From Merluccius polli (lineage: Eukaryota; Chordata; Actinopteri; Gadiformes; Merlucciidae), in the NCBI GenBank assembly GCA_030340625.1, contig JAOPHQ010001995.1, positions 46,001 to 110,000 of the forward strand: 64,000 bases of DNA, in the 5' to 3' direction. The notes under the pieces were generated by a model. It searched no databases. It worked only from the letters and a program-made list of their open reading frames with translations, and was not told where the DNA came from. Of this stretch, positions 10,822 to 20,696 are shown piece by piece (the stretch's first letter is position 1; each line of letters begins with the position of its first letter). The translations under genes were made by a program, and so were the position numbers.

Positions 10822-11805
10822 TAGCCTAGAAATCTAGACACCCCCTAGCGGCAGCAAATTTATTTGGCAGCTAGGTAGGTCTAGCACGGCTCCGTCGGCT
10901 TTTTGGTGCTGGAAACACAAAGTATGTCAGACCAATCACAGCGTGAGGGGCGGAGTCGAAAGCCGGGCTACCATGACGACAGAGATGCGACGGTTCCGTG
11001 TTAGAGGTAAACAATCATAGACATATATACATAGACGCCTCATGACGTGATGGAACGTAACCCAGCGTCGCCGCCATATTGGTAGGGAGTCCTCACTCTA
11101 GTCTAGCATAGGAGTCAACGGGAGAGCAAGCTATGCCAGTATGTTGTGCAGCTTACGGCGCAGTATTGACACCAGATCGCGTGGGATTACCTTTAACAAG
11201 TAAGATTGAACAATAATTCTTATTATTAAAAAAAAAAAAAAAAATTCGTCCTGTATCATAAATAAATCTCTGCCATTTGTAACAAACCAAACCGTGTGAA
11301 AATCCGGTAAAAATTCGGGGAGTTATGCTTATTATTGTAGTTGGGGATACGCCTTCCTCCATAGAAATGAATGCACTGGGGGCGCACTGGGTCCCCTGAC
11401 AAGATGGCGGCCGCGCTGCTACGTCAGCTCTAACGGGCAGCGTCAGTCTATGAGGCGTCTATGTATATATGTCTATGTAAACAATGGCTGCTGCTGCTGG
11501 CGAACGGTTGTCTTTCGAGTCGGCTTTGGCCGCGACTCTTCAAGACTTGAATTTTATTTGAGAAAAGAACAAAGAACGGCACTGAAGTCTTTCCTCGAAA
11601 ATAAATATGTATTCGGAGTTTTGATTAATTACGTAGTCAGAGCCGTCGCTGACTACGTCACCTTCTTCGTTGCTCTGATTGGTTGTAGCGCTATCCTATT
11701 GCGTGCAGAGGGAACTTGAAAGACAACCATTTATCCCGCCCACACTGCCAATGGAGCTGCGCCAGACCTTACATCTTTCTGATGTGGGTCTGGCTTGCCA
11801 GGCTA
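10822..11805. mobile_element. hAT-type MITE (TAGCCTGGCAAGCCAGAC family), copy 1
   Basis: The ends read TAGCCTAGAAATCTAGAC and, on the other strand, TAGCCTGGCAAGCCAGAC. GCTTCACCA (10813-10821 and 11806-11814) flanks it, an 8-9 bp duplication as for hAT. A second copy in reverse orientation lies at 27676-28185. Short ORFs inside are non-coding. Confidence 0.85.
11016..11477. mobile_element. Short hAT-like MITE nested in copy 1
   Basis: It has perfect 28 bp terminal inverted repeats beginning CATAGACATATATACATAGA, and a perfect 8 bp duplication TAAACAAT (11008-11015, 11478-11485). The related MITE at 27676-28185 lacks this insert, giving a paralogous empty site. It is 462 bp with an A-run near 11230 and AAGATGGCGGCCGCG at 11401. 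Confidence 0.93.
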
Positions 11806-12097
11806 GCTTCACCATGGATTATAACTGCATCGGGAGGTAACGTGAAATTATTTTTGTTAAAAAGAGATAGCATATGAAAATAGCACATTTTACACTGCTA
11901 GTGAGTACACCTGTGTATGGTGTGTAGGGGGAGCTGCGTATGTGTGTGTCCTATAGAGATTAAAGCAGTGCCATAGAGATGGAGAGTGACGACGCGTTAA
12001 TGGCCCATCAGTGCAGACAAAAGGATACAGACGCTCTCTGAGGTGTCGGACTTGGCGGTTATAGGACCCCTACAGTGTCTGACACTTCTAGTGTTAA

Positions 12098-12608
12098 TCA
12101 TAGGGTCAATATGTCCATTGCTTATTTGCTTACAGATTAAGAATAGGAATTTACTGCATGTTAGCGCAATTACCGCAATAGGAGTTACTGCATGTTCAAG
12201 GCTAAAACACAATTACAATTAACTTTCTAGACTGCCTAAAATCTAAGAATTTCACTATTTTTCAGCCAACTTTGGAGAAATGTTGTATTAAAATAGAATG
12301 GGATAGAAGGAGTATTTATTGCATAAGTCTGGATTTACTTACATACGAGTGTGCAGAACCCCTATAAAAATCAGAGCAATCATAGTATACATAAAGTTTA
12401 TAATGCTTGTATACTGTTCTCAACAGCTTGATACAGCAAGTTTACTCATTTCCCAAAGTTATCCTCCAAGGAATACACCAGGTATGTATTTAGCAGGATT
12501 TATTGAAGAAAAGGTAAAACTGAAATACACAATAGACATCTAAACATTGATAAATATACTATAAAACAAAGCAAATGTAATAAAATAATAACATGTCTCC
12601 ATTCCTAA
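12098..12608. other. Intron sequence without a recognisable gene
   Basis: About 510 bp of AT-rich DNA. ORFs here lack protein-like content, and no transposon end is visible before the TA at 12609. Confidence 0.55.
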
Positions 12609-12610
12609 TA

Positions 12611-14239
12611 GTCCTGGGGCTGATTCTCAGAAGGGCCTTAAAAATCACCTTTACTCCACTTGGAGTCAATCATAAGTTTGATGATATTTTCTGTTTATTT
12701 GGTCCCTGAGCTTCATATTTCAAGACATTACCCCTCACAAAAAGTGTCCAAAAGACCCCAACTGAGCCATTTAAAAAAACACCCTTCTGCGCAATTTCGC
12801 ATTGTGGCGATTTTCACCATTTGGCTTCAGAACTTTCAAGTCATGGCTTCAGAACTTTCAAGTCATGGTGATACAGTTATGATTTGGTTATGAAAGTCAC
12901 CTGAAACTATTATACATTTATTAAAAAGAAATAATACTGCATTGTGTTGCTTTTTAAACCATATTATTGCAAATATGAGGGAAAAAATGAGTAATTTCCA
13001 TATTCGAGAAATACTATCACACTAAAATCTAAAAACATTCATAATTATTTGCTGCATGCTGTCTACTGCTAATGCATATTAAATGCATATTACACATTAA
13101 TTCAGAAATAAAGAGGTTTTCAGAATACAGGTATGTACAGTACTGCACAGTGTACACAAGTCAAACTGCACTCAAACTGTCCTCACAGTGTGGGCCGCCT
13201 ATGGGTGTGCTTTGCTGGGGTAATGGTGTGACTGTCTGGGGGTGGGAGGGGTGCTGTCGTCAGAGTGTAGGCCGCCTGTGTGTGTGCTTTGCTGGGCTAA
13301 GTGTAAGCCGCCTATGGGTGTGCTTTGCTGGGCCAAGTGTGTGACTGTCGGGGGGGGGGGGTGCTGTCCTCACAGTGTGGGCCGCCTATGGGTGTGCTTT
13401 GCTGGGCCAAGTGTGTGACTGTCGGGGGGGGGTGCTGTCCTCACAGTGTGGGCCGCCTATGGGTGTGCTTTGCTGGGCCAAGTGTGTGACTGTCGGGGGG
13501 GGTGCTGTCCTCACAGTGTGGGGCCGCCTATGGGTGTGCTTTGCTGGGCCAAGTGTGTGACTGTCGGGGGGGGGTGCTGTCCTCACAGTGTGGGCCGCCT
13601 ATGGGTGTGCTTTGCTGGGCCAAGTGTGTGACTGTCGGGGGGGGGTACTGTCCTCACAGTGTGGGCCGCCTATGGGTGTGCTTTGCTGGGCCAAGTGTGT
13701 GACTGTCGGGGGGGTGCTGTCCTCACAGTGTGGGCCGCCTATGGGTGTGCTTTGCTGGGCTAAGTGTGTGACTGTCGGGGGGGGGGGGGGGGGGGGGGGG
13801 GGGGTCGCTGAACTCAGAGTGTAAGCCGCCTATGGGTGACCTTTGCTGGGGTAATTGTAGGTAGCCCATGTGTGTGTGCATTGCTGTGGGTAAGTGTAGG
13901 TAGCCTATGTGTGTGTGTATTGCTGGGGGGTAAGTGTAGGTAGCCTATGTGTGTGTGTGTGTGCATTGCTGGGGTAATGGTGTGACTGTCGGGGTGTGTG
14001 TGTGTGTGTGTGTGTGGGGGGGGGGGGGGTGCTGTCCTCAGAGTGTAAGCCACCTATGGGTGTGCTTTGCTGGGCCAAGTGTGTGACTGTCGGGGGGGTG
14101 CTGTCCTCACAGTTTGGGCCGCCTATGGGTGTGCTTTGCTGGGGTAATTGTAGGTAGCCCATGTGTGTGTGCATTGCTGGGGGTAAGTGTAGGTAGCCTA
14201 TGTGTGTGTGTGTATTGCTGGGGGGTAAGTGTAGGTAGC

Positions 14240-14291
<52 letters not shown>

Positions 14292-14358
14292 ATTGCTGGG
14301 GGTAAGTGTAGGTAGCCTATGTGTGTGTGTGCATTGCTGGGGTAATGGTGTGACTGTC

Positions 14359-14397
<39 letters not shown>

Positions 14398-14650
14398 GGG
14401 GGTGCTGTCCTCAGAGTGGAGGCCGCCTGTGTGTGTTCTTTGCTGGGGTAATGGTGTGACTGTTGGGGGGGGGTCGCTGAACTCAGAGTGTAAGCCGCCT
14501 ATGGGTGACCTTTGCTGGGGTAATTGTAGGTAGCCCATGTGTGTGTGCATTGCTGGGGGTAAGTGTAGGTAGCCTATGTGTGTGTGTGCTTTGCTGGGGG
14601 TCAGCGTAGGCCGCCTATGGGTGACCTTTGCTGGGGTAAGTGCAGGTAGC

Positions 14651-14692
<42 letters not shown>

Positions 14693-14871
14693 TGCTGGGC
14701 TAAGTGTAGGTAGCCCATGTGTGTGTGCATTGCTGGGGGTAAGTGTAGGTAGCCTATGTGTGTGTGTGTATTGCTGGGGGTAAGTGTAGGTAGCCTATGT
14801 GTGTGTGTGCTTTGCTGGGGGTCAGCGTAGGCCGCCTATGGGTGACCTTTGCTGGGGTAAGTGCAGGTAGC

Positions 14872-14909
<38 letters not shown>

Positions 14910-15532
14910 TGCTGGGCTAAGTGTAGGTAGCCTATGTGTGTGTGTCTGCATTGCTGGGGTAAGTGTGTGACTGTCGGGGGGTGTGGGAGGGTGCTGTCCA
15001 CAGAGTGTAGGCCGCCTATGTGTGTGTGCTTTGCTGGGGTAGGGTTGTGACTGTCGGGGGGGGGGGGGGGGGATGCTGGCCCAATACATTGTATTTACAA
15101 GCGCCTTGCACGCCACTCAAGGGACACTTTACAGATAGTATCAGTTCAAATCGCTTGTTTCCTAACAATGCAGCTGTCTGGACGGCCAAAATAAAGCGTT
15201 TTGGGCCATTGTTGTTATGATTGCGTACCTGTGGTCTCTCTTTTTGACTCTTTTTTGCATTTTGGGGGTTTGGGCAATATAATAACAGATTAAAATATAA
15301 CTTTAAAGTGTTTAGACAAGATTACCAAAAAATAAAATGAAAATGGGCAATACGCGAAATGGCGCAGAAGGGTGTTTTTTAAATGGCTCAGTTAGGGTCT
15401 TTTGGACACTTTTTGTGAGGGGTAATGTCTTGAAATATGAAGCTCAGGGACCAAATAAACAGAAAATATCATCAAACTTATGATTGACTCCAAGTGGAGT
15501 ACAACCCAAATTTAGAGAATCAGCCCCAGGAC
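12611..15532. mobile_element. Foldback MITE with about 200 bp inverted repeats enclosing a minisatellite
   Basis: It starts GTCCTGGGGCTGATTCTC and ends with the reverse complement, with TA on both flanks (12609-12610, 15533-15534), as for Tc1/mariner-mobilised elements. Complementarity extends inward about 200 bp on each side (12611-12815 against 15340-15532), including AAGTTTGATGATATTTTCTG and ACACCCTTCTGCGC. The 2.2 kb core is almost entirely GT-rich tandem sequence. Confidence 0.85.
13180..15075. repeat. GT-rich minisatellite with about 68 bp units plus (GT)n and poly-G
   Basis: Units run GTGGGCCGCCTATGGGTGTG - CTTTGCTGGGCCAAGTGTG - TGACTGTCGGG(G)n - TGCTGTCCTCACA. About nine are in close tandem at 13185-13790. 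Higher-order variants containing GTAGGTAGCCTATGTGTG and long (GT)n continue to 15075. G-runs vary in length between units. The long ORFs on both strands are artefacts of the repeat. Confidence 0.95.
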
Positions 15533-15534
15533 TA

Positions 15535-15762
15535 TAACGTTATCAAACAAAGATATAACTTACTGGCGATGCCAAAAGAAGGGACCCTGAAGAGGATGGC
15601 GAAGGATTGTACCTGCACACGTGTGCTCATTAATAAAAAACAAGATGGCTGCCTCAGCCGATAAACAGGAAGTCACAGGAAGCGTTAACAAAACAAAGGA
15701 CTGGACTTCAAAATAAACTTTACCTAACTAAACAAGTGTTAAACGTTTTGTGTTACATTACA
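15535..15762 (-). mobile_element. BEL/Pao 3' LTR (partial)
   Basis: On the minus strand a purine stretch (AAGCGGGGAG) is followed by TGTAATGTAACACAAAACG, a plausible polypurine tract and LTR start directly downstream of the BEL integrase end. The LTR runs toward 15535, where the foldback MITE begins. Its far end is not resolved, so the length is a minimum. Confidence 0.5.
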
Positions 15763-16119
15763 CTCCCCGCTTGGCTTCCACAGGATGCCACATTACACTG
15801 CCTCCGACTCCAGCAACAGAACCACTTCTTTGACAGGTCGCAGTTAAGTCCTTGGGGGTTGGTGGGACGTCACCTTTACATCCACTTTCCGGACCAGTCC
15901 GTCATCGCTTTGGAAAGCTTTCGTTATCCTTCCCATGGACCATTCGTGTCGTCTTGCCTGTTTGTCCTTTAGCAGAACCACGTCACGTTGAGGTTTGGCC
16001 TTTTTGTATGCCACTTTTGCCTGCTCTGAAGGCTGTTCAAATATTCCGACCTCCATCTTGCCCAGAATGTATCTGCCAATGCTTGGACTCTTTTCCATTG
16101 GTTTTTCAACAGGTTGGCA

Positions 16120-16989
16120 TCAGAGAAGTTTCCAGGAGGAAGAGGAGGAGTCCCGATCTTCTGCGTAAGCAGCATCGAGGCTGTAAGTATGCTTAAGTGT
16201 TGCTTCTGGGTCCGAGGAGACTGGTATCAGTGGCCGGGAGTTAATTATGGCAGTAACTTCAGCCATTAACGTGCACAGGACCTCATGAGTGACCTTCGAC
16301 CTTCCAGCTTGGAGCAACATCGAGTCTAGGATACGCCGTGCCGTTCCTATCATGCACTCCCAACTGCCTCCCATGTTGGATGCATGTGGAGGGTTAAAAA
16401 CCCATGTGCATTTTTGGCTGAGAAGGTAAGCTTCCACTCTGTCCTCTCCAGTATTTGCAGCAAGCTTCAGATGTGTGGTAGCACCAACAAAATTTGTCCC
16501 GCGGTCTGATCTAAGCTGCTTCACAGGTCCCCTGATCGAGAAAAACCTGCGGAGGGCATTCACACAGCTTGAAGCACTCATCGACTCGATCACTTCCATG
16601 TGGACAGCCCTTGTGGACATGCAAGTGAACAATATCGCCCACCTCTTGCTGTTCGCACTGCCACCTCTGGTCCGGCGTGTTACAACCTCCCAAGGTCCAA
16701 AAACGTCTAGCCCTACATAGGTGAATGGGGGTTCTTGCTGTAGACGTTCTGCGGGTAGGTCTGCCATCTGCTGCTGTTCCAACTTGCCACGCAACTTTCT
16801 GCATACTACACACTTATAGATTAGACTACTGATGGCTCGCTTGGCTCCCACAATCCATAGGCCACTTGAACGCACAGCGCCTTCCGTGAAGTGTCTTCCC
16901 TGATGTTCGACTTTCCCGTGGTGATGGCGAATAAGTAACACAGCAACATGATGCTTGCCAGGGAGCAGGATATTTTGCAGGCGTCTCAT
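16120..16989 (-). pseudogene. BEL/Pao integrase
   Basis: The 289-codon segment starts with the HHCC zinc-binding region (HHHGKVEHQGRHFTEGAV, later CVVCRKLRG). The DDE core follows: YVGLDVFGPW, LRSDRGTNFVGA and NMGGSWECMIGTARR supply D, D and E. Frame is lost near 16130. The C-terminal part resumes in two other frames at 15969-16175 (SDANLLKNQWKRVQALAD) and 15844-16098 (DVVLLKDKQARRHEWSMGR). The catalytic residues are intact but the polyprotein is interrupted, so no functional integrase is expected. Confidence 0.88.
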
Positions 16990-19300
16990 TTGCAGGTAGG
17001 TTTGAATGAGTAGTACGGCCCCCTACTCGTAGAAGTCCCTCCTCATCCATCACAGGATGGAGCTTCCTTAGGGAACTACCCACAGGTAAGTCTTGCTTCT
17101 TTTCGATGCACTCTACCTCTTCTGAGTACACCTCCCGTTGCACAGCCTTGATAATGACGTATTCTGCCTTTGTCAACTCAGCAGTTGTCAAGCCTTTCTT
17201 GCAGAAATGCCAGCCGGCACATACTGAATCATCTGTTTGTTTGTGGAAACTCTGAGCAACGTGTAGCAGCCATGCTACTGCTCTTGTCAGTCGACTCCAA
17301 GAGGAAAAACGTTCAAAACGTGTAGTGTCCAACTGTTGTCCGGAGACCTTGGTCAAGAAAGCTGAGACCTCAGGACGAAGCTCCGCATCTGATGTCGGCT
17401 CAATCAGATCGAAGTGTGTGTCTTCTGGGGATGAACTCTCAGATTCTAGCAAGAACTTTGGTCCAGTCAGCCAACTGGTACCTTGCAGCTGGCTTGAAGG
17501 CACAGATCTCGAGGCATGATCTGCTGGGTTGTCTTCAGTGGGAACATACCTCCACTGACTTGGGTGACTCGACTGTCTGATACGCTGTACACGGTTGATG
17601 ACATATACATAGAATCTACGGGATTCATTGTTGATGTAACTCAATACGACTTTACTGTCGGTGAAGAATGTGATAGTGTCCAGCTTTTTGCCAAATTCTT
17701 CTCTAACCTGGTCTGCGATTTCTGCGGCTAACACTGCTGCGCAGAGTTCCAATCTTGGTATGGTGAGCTCTGCCAGAGGTGCCAGTTTGGCTTTGCCAAG
17801 TACAAAACTGACATCGATGACACCATCTTCAGCTTTCACTTTAAGGTAGGCAACCGCTGCAATTGCCTTTACAGAGGCATCAGAAAAGACACACAGCTCG
17901 ATGCTTTGGGCCCTCGTCACAGAGAAGGAAGCATAGGTGCGACGAATGTTTAGTTTGTTAAGCTCTTGTAGTGAATCCTGCCACTTTTTCCACTTCATGA
18001 ACTTCTCGTCGGACAGAGGTGTGTCCCAGTCTGTACCTTGGGAGACTAGTTCTCGTAGAAGAAGTCTACCTTGCACTGTCACAGGTGCTAAGAAACCCAA
18101 TGGATAGAACAAACTGTTGATGGTGGAAAGCACTCCCCTGCGCGTGAAGGGTTTCTGAGTCACAGGAATATTGAAGGTGAGCGTATCCGTAGTCATATTC
18201 CAGGCTACTCCCAGACTGCGCTGGACAGGTAAATCATCAACAGCAAGGTCTAGAGTTTCCATGCCCTTGGCTCGCTCCTCTTTAGGGAAAGCATCCATCA
18301 CTTTGATGCTATTGGAAGCTATTTTGTGGAGTTTGATGTTGCAGCATGCCAACAGAGTCTGGGCTCTCCTTAAAACATCAACTGCTTCAGCCTCTGTAGG
18401 AAAGGATTTCAATGCATCATCAACATAAAAATCTGTCCTGATGAACTGACACACATCCCTGCCAAAGTCCATCTCTCCCTCCTGTGCTGCTCTCCTTAAC
18501 CCATAGGTTGCCACTGCAGGTGATGGGCTGTTCCCAAACACGTAGACCCTCATGCGGTAGTCCACCACTTCATTTTCAGGGTTGTTGTCTCGTAACCACA
18601 TGAAGCGCAAGAAATCTCTGTGTTCTTCTTGGACAAGAAAGCAGTAAAACATCTGCTTAATATCGGCGGTTATGGCAACAGGTTCCTTCCTGAACCTAAG
18701 AAGAACACCCAGGAGGCTATTGTTGAGGTTGGGCCCCTGAAGCAAGACCTCATTAAGGGAGACTCCCTCAAAGCGGGCACTCGAATCAAACACCACATGG
18801 ATTTTCCCTGGCTTCTGTGGGTGATAAACCCCGAAAATGGGCAGGTACCAACTTTCCTTTCCCTTTTCTAATGGTGGTGCTAGTTCGGCATGGTTGTTGT
18901 CCAGGATCCCTTGCATGAACTCCATGAAGTCCTCTTTCATGCTGGGTCTCTTCTGAAAGGTACGTTGCAGTGACTGAAATCGTTGGTGTGCATTCTGTTT
19001 GTTGTTAGGGAGAGTCTTTCTTGGGTTCCGAAATGGCAAGGGTGCCACCCAGCTGCCACTTTCCTCCTTAACAAATCCCTTATCCATCAGCTGCAGGAAG
19101 GACAAATCGTCGATTGAAGGTGCAAGTTGATTGTCCCTTTCAGTCCTTTGGAAGACCGTTCTACCAAGGTGGTCCTCTCGCTGCTTGGGAGCTCCTGTCT
19201 GCAGTAGAGAGGTGCTCAGCTTGATACCCTGGCTGAAGTCCTCTTTGACTTTGACAAGGTTGTCACAGGGACGCAGATAGCTAGGGCAGCCATTTTCCAT
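16826..19300 (-). pseudogene. BEL/Pao pol: protease end, RT and RNase H
   Basis: This 824-codon open segment continues in frame upstream to about 19510, so the ATG at 19300 is not the real start. The RT carries a YVDD active-site box (FIRTDFYVDDALKSF) near residue 295. Before it is the Pao-type segment VYFGVYHPQKPGKIHVVFDS-like (the copy reads FGVYHPQKPGKIHVVFDS). RNase H acidic positions appear in CVFSDASVK, ELCAAVLAAE and FFTDSKVVLSYI, with DNPADHASR. The last 50 or so residues are out of frame: the true continuation lies in the segment at 16120-16989, showing an indel near 16990. These proteins copy element RNA into DNA in cytoplasmic particles. Confidence 0.88.
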
Positions 19301-19499
19301 GAAACAAGTCTTGTATGTATTTACTTCATCTGGGGTGTGAGCTCCATTGAGACAGACATCGCCAACAATGACCCACCCAAGGTCATGCTTTTGGGCAAAT
19401 GGAGCATTGTGCGGGCCGTTAAACTGTTGACGTACCTTGTGGACCTGGAGAATGTCTCGTCCTAACGAGCAAAATGTCTGCAGAGCTATCCAGAGCAGG

Positions 19500-20090
19500 T
19501 ATTATTTGATTTAGCCTTTGGCTTACCGGTCACATATACCCAGGATATCTCCCATTGTCAATATGTTCAAAACCTCAAAACACATTTGGAGGAGAGTTAC
19601 AGGATGGCAACAAAAAATGCAGAAAATAGTATGCTAAGGAACAAAATCAGATTTGACAGGCATGTTACTGCCTTACGACTTATCTGTAGGAGACAGGGTA
19701 TTGGTGATAAATGAGAACCTGAGCTATATATTGTAGTTAAAAAGGCCGGCCCTCTTCCTGTGTACACAGTTAGGCCGGAAGGTAAAAATGGACCCCTTCG
19801 GACACTGCACAGAGATCTTCTTCTTCCTTGTGGGTATTTAACCACACCAAAAAAAGATCAGTCGGTTAAGCCACCCACCAGACGAACAACCCGTTTAAAC
19901 CCTCCTCAGAGTCACACAGATACTGACGATTCATTAAATGAATATGAAATTATCCCTACCCACTGGTATGATTCTGAACCCACTGTACTTGATATTCCAA
20001 AAAGATCCCTTATGACCAACTTTACTGCCTCAGACACATGCCAAGGAACAGATGAACATGGCACAGTAGTAGAGGAAGTTGTGCAAAGCC
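19500..20090 (+). pseudogene. Gypsy (Ty3) integrase C-terminus, fragment 1
   Basis: The plus strand reads FDLAFGLPVTYTQDI, then YVQNLKTHLEESYRMATKNA and RNKIRFDRHVTAL. A frameshift follows, and it resumes with KAGPLPVYTVRPEGKNGPLR and TLHRDLLLPCGYL. This is the integrase C-terminal region of fish Gypsy polyproteins. The tail up to about 20090 is acidic (TDTDDSLNEYEIIPTHW) and continues at 23446 after a LINE insertion. The upstream part is replaced by the oppositely oriented BEL element. Confidence 0.8.
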
Positions 20091-20600
20091 CAGTTCATCA
20101 TCTTGATGGTGGTTCATCATCTGGTTATTGGCTCTTCTATAGTCAGAAACGTGAAGTTAGCGAAGCCAGCGGCCATAGTCAAATGTATCCCTGGGGCCAG
20201 AGCGGGCGACGTTGAATCCTATTTAAAACTGCTGACTAAAGACAAACGTAAATATCATAAGATTGTTATTCACGTCGGCGGTAATGACTCCCGATTACGC
20301 CAATCGGAGGTCACTAAAATTAATGTGGAGTCGGTGTGTAGATACGCCAAAACAATGTCGGACACCGTAGTTTTCTCTGGACCCCTGCCCAATGTGACCA
20401 GTGACGTCATGTATAGCCGCATGGCGTCCTTCCACCGCTGGCTGTCCAGGTGGTGTCCAGCAAACCATGTGGGCTTCATAGATAATTGGCAGCCTTTTTG
20501 GGGAAAACCTGGTTTGATTGGGAGAGACGGCATCCATCCCACGTTGGATGGAGCGGCTCTCTTATCTAGGAATATGATGCAGTTTATTTCTAAAACCTGA
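20079..20600 (+). pseudogene. L2-like LINE ORF1 with SGNH/GDSL esterase-like domain, 5' truncated
   Basis: From about residue 10 the frame shows SGNH-hydrolase blocks: VIGSSIVRN (block I, with canonical GDS changed to GSS but the serine kept), IVIHVGGNDSR (block III) and GRDGIHPTLDGAALLSRN (block V with the Asp-x-x-His pair). Such esterase domains are known in ORF1 of some CR1/L2-clade LINEs and are thought to aid ribonucleoprotein function. The start lies inside the Gypsy-derived sequence, so the true N-terminus is missing. It ends in TGA-bounded sequence about 100 bp before the RT ORF. Confidence 0.72.
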
Positions 20601-20696
20601 CAGTCCAGAGTTGGGACCAGGAAGCAGAGTTGCTGTTTAACACACTTCTCTGCGCTTCCTCTAGTACAGTCCCCCACCCACCACCCCATAGAGACT

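Larger units (their letters stand above)
8797..12097 (+). mobile_element. piggyBac-derived element, internally deleted, carrying nested insertions
   Basis: TTAA at 8797-8800 and 12094-12097 flank ends that read CACTAGAAG inward from both sides; TTAA target duplication is diagnostic of piggyBac. The left interior retains the very end of a piggyBac transposase (9040-9168), followed by 3' UTR. The rest of the transposase is missing. Three other elements sit inside: a 1.5 kb element with 3 bp duplication (9296-10791), a hAT-type MITE (10822-11805), and a second MITE inside that one (11016-11477). The order of insertion is therefore piggyBac first and the 11016-11477 element last. The element cannot move autonomously. 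Confidence 0.85.
15763..19515 (-). mobile_element. BEL/Pao retrotransposon, 5' truncated and frameshifted
   Basis: The minus strand encodes, in order, the end of the protease region (GRDILQVHKVRQQ, then LGWVIVGDVC) from about 19510, reverse transcriptase, RNase H and integrase. The reading frame is broken in at least three places. Gag and the 5' LTR are absent: at about 19500 the element abuts a Gypsy fragment on the opposite strand. It is a dead copy. Confidence 0.88.

Noticed and set aside
13185..13790. Regular repeats resembling a CRISPR array
   Set aside because: Units are contiguous, without unique spacers, in eukaryotic DNA; it is a minisatellite.
13072..15116. Many overlapping ORFs with repeated CFAGPSV or HTHTHT strings
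   Set aside because: Artefacts of the GT-rich minisatellite.
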